NCBI RefSeq assembly: GCF_026230105.1
Contig: NC_079478.1
Coordinates: 28,101,653-28,165,652 of the forward strand
Direction: 5' to 3'
DNA length: 64,000 bases
DNA from: Diorhabda sublineata
Lineage: Eukaryota; Arthropoda; Insecta; Coleoptera; Chrysomelidae
Under the pieces are notes generated by a model. It saw only the letters and a program-made list of their open reading frames with translations. It was not told the DNA's origin and made no database searches. How positions within the stretch are numbered: position 1 is the stretch's first letter; each line of letters starts with the position of its first letter. The position numbers and the translations under genes are program-made. This document shows, piece after piece, positions 20,801 to 33,799 of this stretch.

Positions 20801-22039
20801 TTAATTGATCAATAAAATTTTTCTATTGACGAAATGCTGTAACATGAAGATATTTTTTCTGTAGAGAATGTTGAGAGTAAAATGAATTTATAATGAAAAA
20901 ACTTTCACATATCCAATATATTTTACGATAATTATATTTGAAGTTTCTGAAAGAAGTCAAAAAAGTTTTTTAATCAGTTTATAGCTGCTATGGGAGTGAA
21001 AATAGCATCTATATAACCCGTTCGTTTGGTGAGAAACGTGAGGCGCCCGGTCATTTAAATAAAATAATGTTCACAAACATTACCAGTCGAGTGGCAACGA
21101 GGCAATAAGCCTACGTAGATTATGCCTGTGTAAACAATTCATTTGCAACCGAAGTATATTTTGGTGTCAGAGGGCCATATGTATAAGTGATATCAGTGTC
21201 ATTTTGAAAAATTGCGAACGGTCATTATTTGTTTGCTTTTAACACGCCGGTTACATAAACTCATGACGTGAAATATTAGTCACAGTATATAATTTTTCGT
21301 TTAGATCGCAGTATTAATTTTTTTTAATTTGTTTACTAAATTACAAAAGCGTTTGCAAAAAATATTTTGGATTACAAATTATTATGTACATCAATTGCTT
21401 TCATTATAATTTCCCTTTTATCATATCGAGTATGACAAAAAGCGCGTATACAACTAAATTCGCTCGTTAAGCATTTTTATATCAAGAATTTTCACAAAAA
21501 TCATTGATTTATAGTATAAATATGATCAAATTATTACGTTCATTTTCTCTTAAACTTTGTATTATAATTTTTCTTAATAATGTTAACTCAATCAAATTGT
21601 ACGTTAGTATGCATGACAGTTAATTCAATCTTTATAGCTGATTTTTCAATTATGATTATTAGTGGATAGTTCCCATAAGAAAAACTTTTTTCGACATTTC
21701 TCTACCTATATAATTTACGTTTTCAACTGAATCATCATCAGTAACTATATAAATCATTTTTAAAGAACAATAGGATAGTTTAGTAATTTGAAAACTTGGT
21801 TGATTATATTCTTTTTCATCTATTTTAGAAGTATCTCGCCAGACCAAGAGATAGCAGTAGTTGCTTGAAAAATATTACTGTATTAGAAAGTATACAATCT
21901 AAACAGTTATGTTTCAAGTTTTAATACGGTACGTTGTTTAGTATTTGTTTGGCAGCCGTCAATAGAGAATTGGTAAACATACAAAATATTAGTCATCGTT
22001 ATGTGATACAATAGTTTTATTTAAAATGCCTTATCACAA
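17801..22039. other. No gene seen
   Basis: About 4.2 kb, AT-rich, with stops in every frame. Open frames of 60-62 codons at 19966-20148, 20170-20352 and 21659-21847 show no motif and hydrophobic, AT-driven composition. No repeat copy recognised. Confidence 0.45.
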
Positions 22040-22150
22040 CCAATATAGAAGCTGAACTAGATTCTACTTTTAGTGAGACGATTCCTTCGTTATCAATAGT
22101 AAAATATTGGGTAGCAGAGCTTAAGCGAGGCCATACGACCTGCGAAAGTT
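22040..22150 (+). pseudogene. Mariner transposase, N-terminal fragment
   Basis: A short stretch reads 'EAELDSTFSETIPS', then 'VKYWVAELKRGHTTCES'. This is the second helix-turn-helix and linker of irritans-type mariner transposases (normally ending near a 'D..RSGRP' motif, absent here). The frame is lost after about 22150. Too short to class further. Confidence 0.65.
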
Positions 22151-24300
22151 TCTACCATCTTTTTGATTTTGTAGTTTGTTTTGATGTATTGTATGATCAT
22201 GTCACCATTTCCATTTGAAATTTATCCATTCGAATCCAAAATAGCGTTACCTGAAGGATTGTATAATTTTCTGCTGAAAATCACTTGAAATAAAGTTATG
22301 CAGTCTAGTGGATTGAGATATTTCATGTCCATTAATTTTGTTCTTCTATACTAACTCATATGCAGCAAGTGATTCCACAACTGCAATCGTAAAATGTATG
22401 AGAGTATCATTTCTCATTTATCACCAATAAAATTTATTTGGGATTGCTCATATCACTTTTCTCATATTTTCTGGAGATGAGTTACTGTATGGAAATAATG
22501 AATTTGGATACATACCACACAAATTCACCATTTTTATCAATTCTATTGTATTTATTACAAGTCTTGTTTTCCTATATACTATACTGAAATTTTTTCTTTC
22601 TTTTCTGCTGGAACAATTCGGTAACGTGGAGATGATGAATGATTAATGAGAATTCCAAGCTTCCTCTTTGTCTCAATTCATTATTTGTGTTCAAGTTTTC
22701 TGACATCCTTCCAATTCTCATTAACGCTTATTTCATTAGATTCTAGATGCATCTCTAATTATTCTACTATAAGTAAATGACAAATAATTTTTTACATCGT
22801 TTTTTGTCAATGTTTCATATATACTTTTTCCCTAATATAAAATAAGTTTTTCGAGATATTTTTACATTTAATTGATGTCATATCTAGTGATATAATTCTC
22901 CATTTAAATTATATAGATCTTTGATGGTTTCTAAAAATTACTTATGCTGAATAATTTTATCATTTTTCATGCAATCATGATTATTCAACATTGTTTTATG
23001 TTGTTTTATGTATGAAAAGCCTCAATTATTATGGTGGTATCTACATTATTGTCAGATCTTTCCTTTTAACGGAAAAATTCCATACATAAAATTCACTCTC
23101 TATGTTCATATTACTCTCATGCTCATTAGTTTTAAGGTAACTTTAACATAAGAAATACTAATTCAATATAACAAATACGAGGAAAACAAACGGAAACATA
23201 TCTTTAGTCTAGGTATGAGAAATGTATGAATAAAAAATATCACACACCGCCAATATATGATTTTTTTGGGTCTTTGTAAACCAAATTTCAATATTTGAAT
23301 TCATTACAGAATGAAGCTAAACTATTTTTCATCAAACTTGAAACATATTGTTTTTTTGAATTTATACGTTAAAAAATTTCAGCATAAAAAGTTCACTAGT
23401 TTCTTCTTGAAATTCACTGAGATAGATGGTTTGAAATTATAACTTTCTACTCTTATAACTGACCAAGGTATTTTGTTTACTTTCTGAGGGACCCTACCTT
23501 GATCCATTACAGGAAAATGTTCAATTCAATCCTTCTAGAAAATGGCGCTATGAGTGAAAAACAAAAAAAACCGACAGGTGTATAGGAAGGCGGTGGCGGT
23601 ATCGAGTATTGGCGGTGTCACAGCCAATGCCGTAGAGAAGACTAGCCTCCACGTGATATATTTTACAAGTCGGGGCCGGATTCAGTTTTTAAAATAACTT
23701 GTTTCAGTTTTTCAACTAATTAAATATGTACATGTTCCTTAAAAACATCGGTTGATATTTCGAACTAATTATTATGTAATTTGACAGTATTTTTTCGTAT
23801 TGTAATACAAGGAAAATATTGATCCACAAGTTTTTTTAGTTGATTAAATTTGTGTCTAATCTTATTATTTCAATTTAAAGGGGCGTTCTAAGTCCATATC
23901 TATATTTGAATAATACAGTAATTCTTTATCAGACAGAAAGTGTTCTGTAAATAATCAATTTTGATCGAACAAACTAGACTGATTTTTTTTGCTTCAAAAG
24001 TTAGCCAGCTTGATATTTTTCAACCTATTTGTTAATACAATTCTTGCTACTAAAGTTGTAAGGCGTGTTACAGAGAGCGCCATTAGACATTAGTCTAATA
24101 TTTACATAAATCAATTTTAATACTAGTGAAACGGGCTACTATTTTCAGTAAGCATTATAAGAGAATAAAAAAATATTTCTATGAAAAATTAAATGAGAGA
24201 ACATTTATAGACTAAGTGGGAAAACAGTATGTACCCCAAAACATAAAGTCATTGGTGAAAATGACCATGTTAAATTCTAGGGAGAAGGGAAAATCATAAG
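22151..24300. other. No gene seen; one GC-richer patch
   Basis: Mostly AT-rich and stop-rich. A patch at 23570-23690 is clearly GC-richer (GGCGGTGGCGGTATCGAG and CGGGGCCGGATTC) and open in one plus frame ('VYRKAVAVSSIGGVTANAVE'), ending in TAA near 23697. I do not recognise it. Confidence 0.4.
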
Positions 24301-24329
24301 AAGGGTAATCTTAGCAATTTGAAATAAAT

Positions 24330-24950
24330 GCTGCTATAAGGTAAAGTGATGGATTGTCAGCGGTATTGTTTAATATTGTAGTGGATGCCATAATAAAGGC
24401 ATTTAATATCGATGGAAATATTATTAATAAATCGAAAAAATAGAGCGTACGCTGATGACTTAAATCTAATACCAAGGAACCAAAAAAGTCTTGACAGCAG
24501 ATTAGAAAAAAAATTTCAAGGTAAAAGAGATTTGAAAATAAATTAGAATAAAGGAGAAAAATATGGAAATTCAACGAAGGAAGGAAGTTAACAAACAAGA
24601 AACAGTTAAGATGAATGACTTTAGCTACGAAATAGTCCACAGCAAGGATCCAAGCGTACATATGTCGCAGAAACTATGGGACTAAGAACAACTAAAAAAA
24701 TAATGAGTGTAGTGGACTCATGTGCTATGACCTGATGCATATATTTGAAAATGAATGCAGTATCAAAAAGATTACGATGATACGGATACATTGAAAGAAC
24801 AGGATATAACCGAGAAAGGACAACCAGAAAGACCATGACATAGATAGGAAGATGATATTATACAGGATATGCAACGTCTAGGAGTAATGGAGAACAATAG
24901 TAATCGCTGCGAAAATATGATATAATCTGTAAATAAGTAGTGATGAAACG
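24330..24950 (+). pseudogene. LINE reverse transcriptase, C-terminal remnant
   Basis: The plus strand reads 'DGLSAVLFNIVVDAIIKAF' (about 24346-24402), then, after a frame change, the catalytic Y-A-D-D at 24448-24459 within 'AYADDLNLI'. Later come 'IERTGYNREKGQPERP' and 'DDIIQDMQRLGVMEN' (about 24790-24895), matching the end of LINE ORF2 proteins that finish with a GRP...W.DD...DL..LG block. Several stops and shifts. Minus-strand open frames at 24311-24966 are shadows. Different family from the RTE-like piece at 17400. Confidence 0.8.
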
Positions 24951-25618
24951 TGGACTTACCTCCCATAAATTACAAGGTGAAAAAAGCTCAATTTGACCGG
25001 CTCCAATTCTAAATATAATTTATAGCCTTGTATATTGAGTGAGATTTAATTTGGCTATCAAAAAATTAATAGAACCAGAAAGTAATGCATCTTTGCTATT
25101 ATTAGGAATTTCATTCACATTTGTTTCATTATTTTTTCCATCACTTGCAAGTTATACAGCAGTGTCCGATAAAGATTTTTATTCATTAACGATTGTTTCC
25201 TCTAAATGATCTTCAACCACATTATTGGAGTTGCATCCTACACAGCACAAGTTATATCATTTCCTGCATCAACCAGCAATGTAGCTGAAGTTCTTACCCA
25301 ATGTCCTATGAATTGATTCGTAAATTCAAGTTCAAAAGATGTGGCAACGTTTTGTTCAATGATTAGTTTGTGAAAACATAGCTACTGCTACTATAGTTTT
25401 TAAATGAATATGCCCCACGATTGTATTTCAACAAACAATTATTATTACTTTGATTTTTTGTAATCATCAGATACGAATAATCTCAATTCTTTCACATTAT
25501 CTACCGTCAACAATTTGTACACATTGAGAGATGCCAGAAATACCCAAAAGTAAAGAATCTTAAATATTGTATAGAAATTTTCAATAGTTTTCATACATCT
25601 CTTCCTTTGTATTTACAT
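24951..25618. other. No gene seen
   Basis: AT-rich sequence between a LINE remnant and an unrecognised minus-strand frame. Confidence 0.4.
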
Positions 25619-26017
25619 TTATTTATTTGGACATTTATCAAATTTTTTCTTGTGAAAATTTTGTTTCTTACACGCTTTCATCAGCTTCACTTGTATGGAT
25701 TCTATTTTCGTCAACATATCATGTAACGAGATCTTTTGACTGGATTTTAATGTGCTTTGAACCATCCGATAGGATATAATCTGCGCAAATCTGTTAACGA
25801 CGCAATTTAATAATTCCTTCCTCCTGGAAACGTCACCTAAGAAAAAGAAGTTGATAAATATTGAAAGTTGGCGATAAATTGATTTAAATATTGACCGTTT
25901 GGGATTCAAGGCTATATAATTGTTGTCATTCATATCTTGGCTATTTGCTGCTAGACAAGTATATGTAATAGTATTAAGCCACATATATAGTCTATCGACA
26001 GCATACGAATTAAACAA
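25619..26017 (-). CDS. Unrecognised open frame, 132 codons
   Basis: The longest unassigned open frame of the minus strand outside elements. The middle and end are charged and helical ('DVSRRKELLNCVVNRFAQII', 'LHDMLTKIESIQVKLMKACK') and finish in a Lys-rich tail; a hydrophobic 'IFINFFFLG' segment lies in the middle. No signal peptide or known motif. The composition looks more protein-like than its neighbours, so it may be a fragment of an unidentified element or an exon, but chance is not excluded. The flanks at 26018-26400 give no matching continuation. Confidence 0.25.
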   Translation of the reverse strand: MFNSYAVDRLYMWLNTITYTCLAANSQDMNDNNYIALNPKRSIFKSIYRQLSIFINFFFLGDVSRRKELLNCVVNRFAQIISYRMVQSTLKSSQKISLHDMLTKIESIQVKLMKACKKQNFHKKKFDKCPNK

Positions 26018-29000
26018 ATTTATTTTTCAACATCCACGGAGTTTTATGTGATGATGAAACAATATATAAAACAATTAGATTGCGAAATAGTTCTTAGCAT
26101 AATTTGGAACATTTAATCAATGGAGATGACGCTTTTGTAGCATCCTTAAAAAAGTTGATCACTAATGGATCAGCTACTTCATTACTGATGATTTGATTTG
26201 CTCAAAATAAATTTGATTGCAATTCATCTGATTCACCAGCCGCCATTAGTGCTTATTCAAGTTATTTTAATGAAAGCGATGTTGGTGACGATATTAACAA
26301 TGGAAATACGTAATCACAACACGTGAACCTCTCAACACTTCACATGTGGCATTCCACAACTTTTGAACAAATATTGAAATTATATGCGTAAAGAAAAGCT
26401 TTGGTAGATATTCTCGGTGGCTTAAAAATTAAGTGCTTCTTCAAATTCCACTTCTGAATCAATTGCATCTCTCATTATAGTAGTTTCAATTTGAACTTCA
26501 CCTTTAATCCAGTTTTTAAGTTGTTTTAATATATTTTTTAAGACGACATTTAAATTCTCGGTTCTGTAGGATTTTATATAATTTTTTTCTATTTATTTAC
26601 TCGATTCTACGGAAAACTAACCGAACAACACCAGTAGAGCTGCTGCATTACTGAAGTTTACTGTCCTCACTACTCGACTCAACCAAAAATAGTGTAAAAT
26701 AGACTCAAAAAGTGACCTAGAATTTATTTTTCTTTTTCACTATCACAAAATAGTTTGACCACATTGTGCAATTTATTATTATCATTATTAACTAACTAGA
26801 GTAATCAATAAAATTTAATGAAATCAACTTCTTGTTTAGTCCGTAAATAATTTTGATTTGCATTTTCTACTCTATTACCTCAAGGCTTCTCAATTTAATT
26901 CGAAATTTGGCATTATAGTTAATAAATCAAAATTTCAAATAATTATCTCACAATATTCAATTGTTAATTTTCAACCCCCTCGCCAGAAATGAACTAACTT
27001 TAACTAAGCTAGAATGTCATAACAAACCTCATTCTAAATGACTGTGGTCACCATGTGTTTACAGTATAAGTAAGAATTGAGCGTCACGGTCCAGAGAAAT
27101 TATAATTTTTGTTTGCGCCACGAAATTTATCCCTGGGTCAAAACAAAATGAATAATAAGTGTTTATTATCCATAGTTGGTGAATACAAATAAGTACAATT
27201 AAAACTGAAGCAAAGTATATTTTTATGTAATAACTTGAAACAATCCAGGCACATTGGAGGTTCTCCTACACAACCGACACAGAACGTTGTAACTTTTTTG
27301 TTTTATTTAGAGCTACCTTTCTATCATCTCTTTGGGATATTATAACAGTTAAAACAAAAACGCCTTAATATCACTTGATGCGTTTATTTTTTGGTAAATT
27401 ATGTTTCAAATTTGGTGTAGTTCATGGAGTATCTTCAAGATTACAAGTCAATTGCTCTACCAGATATTTTTTTTTAATCAGTTATGAACAGATCTCATTT
27501 TTTGTTGCTCTGTATTCATTGTACCAACGGTCCAGTGATGGCATTTATATCGTTCCTGGATCACGTTGGATCATTCTTTGGCACGTCAAAAAATGTATTC
27601 AAATATCTTCGGTAATTTCAAGTATCATGAAAAATCTTTCAAATTGCACTTAAACGTTATCAATACATATAAAAAAAATGAAATCGGTCCGTTTACGAAA
27701 TTTAAGAAATTGGATATGGAGTTTAACGTTTAAACGATTATTAGTTCTGGAGAGTCCCTATTTATTTTCTTACCCTGAAGAAGCTCATGATATTTATTAT
27801 TTTTTCATTATATACTCATTCAAGCTACTAATGTTTCAAAATAATTTGATTTTTCAAGTAAGAGATATGGAAATACTAGTCCTGCAACTGTAGTGACAGT
27901 TCCAGAAAAATATAGCGATATAGTAACTTGGTGATGTACCTACATTTCCTCGACTTCATTATGAAGTATTATAAAGAGAAAAGGTACATGACTGCGTTAT
28001 GATATCGGCGATTATGTCACGAACAGTGTTATTAATGAAGGTGAAGAAAAATTGGATCGCTAGTCGACTAGATCCGAAGATTCTTTTCAATCTGGAATAC
28101 AAAGTTTTGATTGTTTTCGAATTCAACATGTTTATGTTAGTTAGAGTTATTCAATGGAGATAGTTGCCACAACGGCAAGTCGACTCAAGCAGAGCAAGCT
28201 GTCAGACAGGTTGTATGGAGTGAAAAAGTAGAGGGCATAGCTCCTAATCAAATAGCTGAAAGCTAAGAAAAATATCCAACATTCATGAGTAAATACTGGA
28301 AAACTGATGCGGAAATAGAAGATGTAAGCTTAGAGCTGGAAAATTTTGCAATAAAATCACTTAATAACTAACGCAAGCAAAGCATATTGGCCGATTGATT
28401 GATGTGGTTTGAGTCCGTATTTCTTCAAGCTATCGGTTAATTGATATTCGTGGAATTTCACTCAAAAATACTACGGATTTGTGGTTCTAAAATACCTACC
28501 AATTAACTGTTCTAATTAAGTATTTCCATGTGACGAGTCATACTCTCGCGTGATGCGCTAAAGCATGATAGAGAATCTCCAGCTTTCGTTTTAGAGAGAT
28601 ACTACTTTGATCTCCAGTATGTTCCAATTACTGAACACAAAATTTAATGTTTCCAATTGAATCCTCATAGATCAACAAAATCTTTTATATCATTGGTGTA
28701 ATAGGAAGCAATAGATATATTTGTGATTTTTGTCCTCTCTAATGGCAATTGGAATATATTATCAATGATTCGCCATATCAAGTGAAAATGAAGGCGGAAT
28801 AACTTTGGAATGAATGTTGTTCACGATCCGATAGGGTGAAATTATCGTGGTAAATCAATAGTTGCTAAGATACCAAAATAACAAACATTTCGTGATTGAC
28901 CGAGAAGTTTATTTGTGAAATAGATTGATGTGGATCCTAACCAATAGGATTTATCCATATTAGTAACATAACTAATGATACAAGCTTTCGATGCGTGATT

Positions 29001-29640
29001 ATAGTAAGAAATGAAATGGGCCGTACATAAGGGCCACCTCTGGAAATATCCGGTAGGGGGAGAAGAAAAATATTAACGTCCACAATTTTATTCTCAATTT
29101 TGATATTATATTCGACATTCCATTCTACAGATATCAAAATATTTTCTATATTTCGAAAAATTGCCAGTTTATTTATAAATTAAAGAGCTTTTTTTATCCA
29201 GTGCATATTTCGAATACGATACTAAAATATGTTCACAGACAGCGTTTGTTATATACAAAATACATGAAACTTTATTTTTGAACATATTTCCACTTCTATT
29301 TACGACTGGTGGTTTTCGAAAATCTTCTTACTGCAAAACAGGTAGGTTCTTTATTTGACCTTTGGTCACAGCACTCCTCACAAATAATCCATATGTTGAG
29401 TGATTAGATAAGCACATAGATTTCTTACACTGATTATATTTAGGATTCATATAACAATCTCGCAGGTTTGTGGATACGTTGTTAATATGCAAATATCATC
29501 GTTGTCTGTCTAGTGCACTTCCTTACTATTTGTTTTCAGTTTCTGTTTAATCAATTTTGTTCTTTTTGTATGCTGTAAATGGCATAAATTTTATTTCTTC
29601 ATAGTTTACTGTGTGCATTAGTGATTGAATTAGTTTCATA
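26018..29640. other. No clear gene
   Basis: AT-rich and stop-rich. Plus frames at 27375-27653 and 27678-27893 (92 and 71 codons) lie close together but show no motif and may be chance. Segment 28140-28650 has a vaguely transposase-like ring but no anchor motif (see rejected items). Confidence 0.4.
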
Positions 29641-29649
29641 AATCTTATT

Positions 29650-30300
29650 CAGGTTTTTTATCGTGAACAGGTGTCTTTATAAAACACCACAGTGCTAGGT
29701 TTAATATAAATTATATTGGTCCCAGAATTTTTGAAAAAGTTTCCATCGAGTTCTTCTAATGTATCAAGTAGTAAAGTATGGTTTACGGTATCGAATGTCT
29801 TCGATAGGTCTACTAATTTGCAAGGAGGGCTTCCCTCCTCCATCGCATTGTGAAATTTTCATGTTAAGCTGGCAATTGCAATTTTAGTGGATATTCTTTT
29901 GCGGTATCGAAATTTTTTATCGGAAAACGTTTTTGAAAAAACTATTAGAGATATTGATGACATTGGAGCATATGCCCGAGATTTTTTAAGTTTTCAATCT
30001 TTTAGGGTTTCTATAGTACTTTACTTATTACTTCTGTAGGTATGGTAAGTCTGATGAAAAATATATGATGTGTTGCTTTGTTTTTGGATGTGGCCTGTGT
30101 GGTATGTTCATTTTTCCTTCTAATTTCATCCCAATATACGAGATATAATTGATGATAATCTCTGCTTTTTATCGATCATCTCTCATCAATTTATTTCCAC
30201 CTGTTAATAGTTCCTTAATGTCATCTCTTGGTTTTACTGGTTTTGAAAGATTTTTATGATGCTCTACAAGAGATCATTTCCACCACTTTTTTGTTCCTGT
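29650..30300 (-). pseudogene. LINE reverse transcriptase remnant
   Basis: The minus-strand frame 29658-29843 reads 'MEEGSPPCKLVDLSKTFDTV', then 'NHTLLLDTLEE'. This is the 'DLSKAFDTVNH' block that carries the first catalytic Asp of LINE reverse transcriptases; Ala is replaced by Thr. Upstream on the same strand (about 30150-30210), 'LMRDDR.KAEIIINYIS' fits the 'D..KAE..N.YF.SVF' linker that precedes the domain, with a stop at the dot. The YxDD palm block is not found downstream. A truncated, mutated copy. Confidence 0.65.
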
Positions 30301-32464
30301 AATAATTCCGTTTTGTTTCTTGTATTAATCAGATTAAGAGTTTGTGTATTCTTGATGATGTAGTTCGGTTTTATTGTATTGAATGTAGAGGTTCTTTTTG
30401 TGTTTCTTGATTTTATTACCCATTCTGTCATTTAGCATTTTCTGTTTACTGCTCCCGTTCGATTTTTGCGTTCTACGTATGTTTCTTGAGATCCAGAAAA
30501 ATATGATGCATGTTTGCGGAGTGATCGGTTACGCATCATACCAGTACAAATATAAAGAATTTCAAAAATATGGTCAGGACAGCTGCCGTGTTTTCCTTGG
30601 ATAAGCGTACATTTGTTTATTATTGAGACAGAACCGTGCTCACGACGAACGTCTGTTTGTTTAAATGTTTAAATTCCAAATTAATTTTTTGTTCAAGTAA
30701 TAAATGTTACTCTATCACTCCTATTTATTGTACCCTCGAATAGCACCGTTCTAATTTGAAAAACTCTGGATCTGTTGTTGAAAATGTTTCAGTTACAATT
30801 ATGGATTCGAAGTTTATATATATTAGTTTAATTAGAATGCTCATTTCCTTCAAAGTTTTTTAAGCTTCTAATTTATGTTTTTGATTTATGATGTGCAGGC
30901 TAGAATGATCGAGACATCAGATATTAGGCGTTGAACTTTGTAAGACCGGTCGAGATATTTTTATTTATTATAATAGTGAGAATGAATTTGCATGTTACTA
31001 TTAATATTTTTCATTTTCCAGTTTTTGGAAACTTTTCCTGAATTATACGATCCATAATTATCTCTTCAGCGGAACATGGACATTAGTGCATTTTGAAAAG
31101 ATGTTGAAATTTGGAATGTACTACGCGAAATACATAGTGGATAAAAGTTGATAACAACGAAATATCTAAGCTGCAAAAATTAAAATAAAAGAACGGTGAC
31201 TGAAACCATAATTTTTGGTAGTATACCCTGATTTATAATAATTTCCACACCACTATCTTCAAATTACTAAATAAATTATAGTGATACTCATTTGTTATCA
31301 AAACTTTAATCTAATTATTGATGGTCCAATGACTATTTAACTAATAAATACAATGGTACGATTAAGACTCTACATCATATTCATATTCAATTTCAAAGTC
31401 AAATATACGATGTAATAAGCTAAAAGGATTAGAATATTAACAAAAATGTATTGTAGAAGGTCTCAGTGGAAATAAATGACAAACGAGGTGTCTTTTGAAT
31501 TAACTTTAATGAAAATTGGAAATAAATCCGAACTCATTTATTCCATTCAATGGTAAATATAAGTTTTTATTTTCAACAAAATTTTATGATGTGATTATTA
31601 TATTATATAACGATTCAAATCAATATATTTCTAATAAATATCCTCATATTTCTAGACGGAATTAAAATTTTTAACTGAATCCGTCTCTGGAAATCTCTAT
31701 CTACAAACGTAAAGAAATTTAACTTAGAAGGTTGGGGGCGGCCGCATGTGCGGACTTTTCGACCAATACTACCAGCTAGAAAGCACTTTTCCGCGGCATT
31801 TGTCCGCATTTTGTTGTTTTTTCGTCTGGGGAAAACCCTTTCGACTTTTTGGATCAGGTGGAGCACATTTCAACCCAGTCATTTCATAGGATGTATTTCA
31901 AATACCGTTTTACTGATGTTTGTCTAGAAATGCACAAAAAGCGAATAGTGATGTCGCATACTGATTGGAAGTAGTTTTCCACTCCTTTATAGTTACAGAT
32001 ATTAAGCTACAACGGTATTGACAGTTTCTTTCGCTATTTACCGCATGTTAACTTTTCTGGAACTAAAAACCGTATTTTAAAGGAAACAGTAATTGATTTC
32101 CTTTGTGATTTTATCACTCTAATGTTTTCTCTGTTTTTTGAAACTATCAAGTCTACCCAAAACAAAAAATTGAAAGTAGATGATAAATTGATTCAAGATG
32201 AATTATTGTATCGAAATAATATTGGTAGATATAGATATTTTTTGATTGCAGAGGTTCTGTGTATACTACATTTGAAGTGAGATCAACTTTAACTCGGGTT
32301 TTCATTCTCATTACGCAAATCTATCAATCAGTCAACATGAAGTGCATTCATTTATAGAGCTAAGGAACATTGGGCATAACTACATTCTGGCGCAAAAAAT
32401 TATTATTATTTCTATATCAGGTAACTCTCGAACATTTCCAAATAAGCAATTGAGATACGGAACA
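30301..32464. other. No gene seen; one GC-rich patch
   Basis: Mostly AT-rich. The patch 31730-31860 stands out (GGGGGCGGCCGCATGTGCGG, with several CG dinucleotides). It is open for 83 codons on the minus strand (31615-31866), basic ('VERVFPRRKNNKMRTNAAEK'), but not assignable. Confidence 0.4.
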
Positions 32465-32610
32465 CATTGGTCACACTACACTAACACTTACAATATACTG
32501 TCTGTTACGATAAATTGCTTATGGAAAAGCACTTCAAACAGTGTAATTTTGAGCCTTTTTGTTGTGGTAATTAGCAATGTATTCAGTATGAATACTATTA
32601 AGTTAGATAT
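32465..32610. repeat. Diverged relative of the 1505 hairpin repeat
   Basis: Shares TCACACTACACTAACACTTA, an ACTGTCTGTTACGATAA centre and the CAGTGTAATTTTGAG arm with the hairpin at 1505-1640, but the arms pair less well. The 96-codon plus frame over it (32342-32632) is probably incidental. Confidence 0.45.
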
Positions 32611-33358
32611 GATGAAAATATTGAGTTTTTGAATAGTAAGGAAATTCATTTCTACTTTAGTTTTTTGAGCACTATGAAATATGAGTCGTATTGAAAATCA
32701 TTCAATAGGGGCTCACGAATATTTGAGGAATTTAAAGTCATAGCTTGGTTATCAGCGTCCAGCTTTGGACTTGGTCTTTGTTTTGCACCAAGCCTTTTTC
32801 ACTTTTTTGAAATCCAATTAATATTTGAAAATACAGAATACAGTGTTGTTGTTGAATATTAAGAAAAGTTTCTAGAGATACAAAATACCCAAAATAAATA
32901 CAGATTAAGATAAACTGTCTTATATAGGGTTATTTTGCGAGTTGTTTTAAAGCTGTAGAAATATCACTTTTTCATAGATATTGACCCAAATTTATAATTT
33001 ATTGGTGCTTGCATGTTTGTTAGGTTCCAAGTCAACTTCTCGGATTATATGAAGTTTCAGCTACTCTTAGAATACACAATTTTACAATTTGTTGAAAAGT
33101 CCAAGACAAAATCTTTTTTATGTACTAATTAACATATTAAATAATTCAGGTGTGTAGGATAAGAACGAGTGTTGTACTCTGGTATATTTTATAGGTAGCT
33201 ACAAACAAAAATTCAATAAATATGTTAAAACAACATTTTTTTGGTTCTATTATTATCAAATACGGGAGAAGATAAATCCATAATGAATTATGGATTTTTT
33301 GCCGATTCGAAAAAAAGGTTTTCCAAATAACCATTTTTTTCAACATACAAATACTTAC

Positions 33359-33452
33359 ATTCTTCTTCTTCTTGAACATCTTCTGTGTGAATAACCCGGC
33401 GAGAAAGCCGCAATAATCTTGCATGCTCGGTCTAGATCTTGCAATACTAGTT
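33359..33452 (-). other. Candidate spliced exon, unknown product
   Basis: On the minus strand, a 94-nt segment lies between an acceptor (pyrimidine-rich, ending ACTCTGTAG) and a strong donor (AAGAAT then GTAAGT). Two of its three frames are open: one gives 'RPSMQDYCGFLAGLFTQKMF' plus a Lys run, the other 'LDRACKIIAAFSPGYSHRRC' plus an Arg run. GC content is above its surroundings. I recognise neither reading, and no partner exon was found. Confidence 0.2.
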
Positions 33453-33799
33453 CTACAGAGTTATTTATAAGAAAAAGACGTTACTAAAGTTCATTCCAAT
33501 GCAAATAATTATTGACATCCATTGAACGCTCTAAATCATAACTAGAACCGTAAGAGCGATCAAACTAATACTACCAAATCTACAAAAAACACCATACGGG
33601 ACAAGAACAGAATTTTACACAATTTTACTATATACTGCTTCTTACAGATCAGAAATAAAATGTGTATTTTTTAATTTTACAGGTCAGAATTTCAATATGG
33701 AATCAATCATAGAAAAATATATATTAATAAACTAGGAATCGTCTTCACATTCGTATTGTTTTTATTTTGATCCCTTATTACATATACAGTACTTAATAT

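Noticed and set aside
24311..24966. Overlapping minus-strand open frames of 64-116 codons
   Set aside because: Shadows of the plus-strand LINE reverse transcriptase with its YADD motif.
28140..28650. Possible Tc1-like transposase on the plus strand (a vague 'ERYYFDLQYVP' likeness)
   Set aside because: No catalytic or helix-turn-helix anchor could be read, and frames are stopped throughout.
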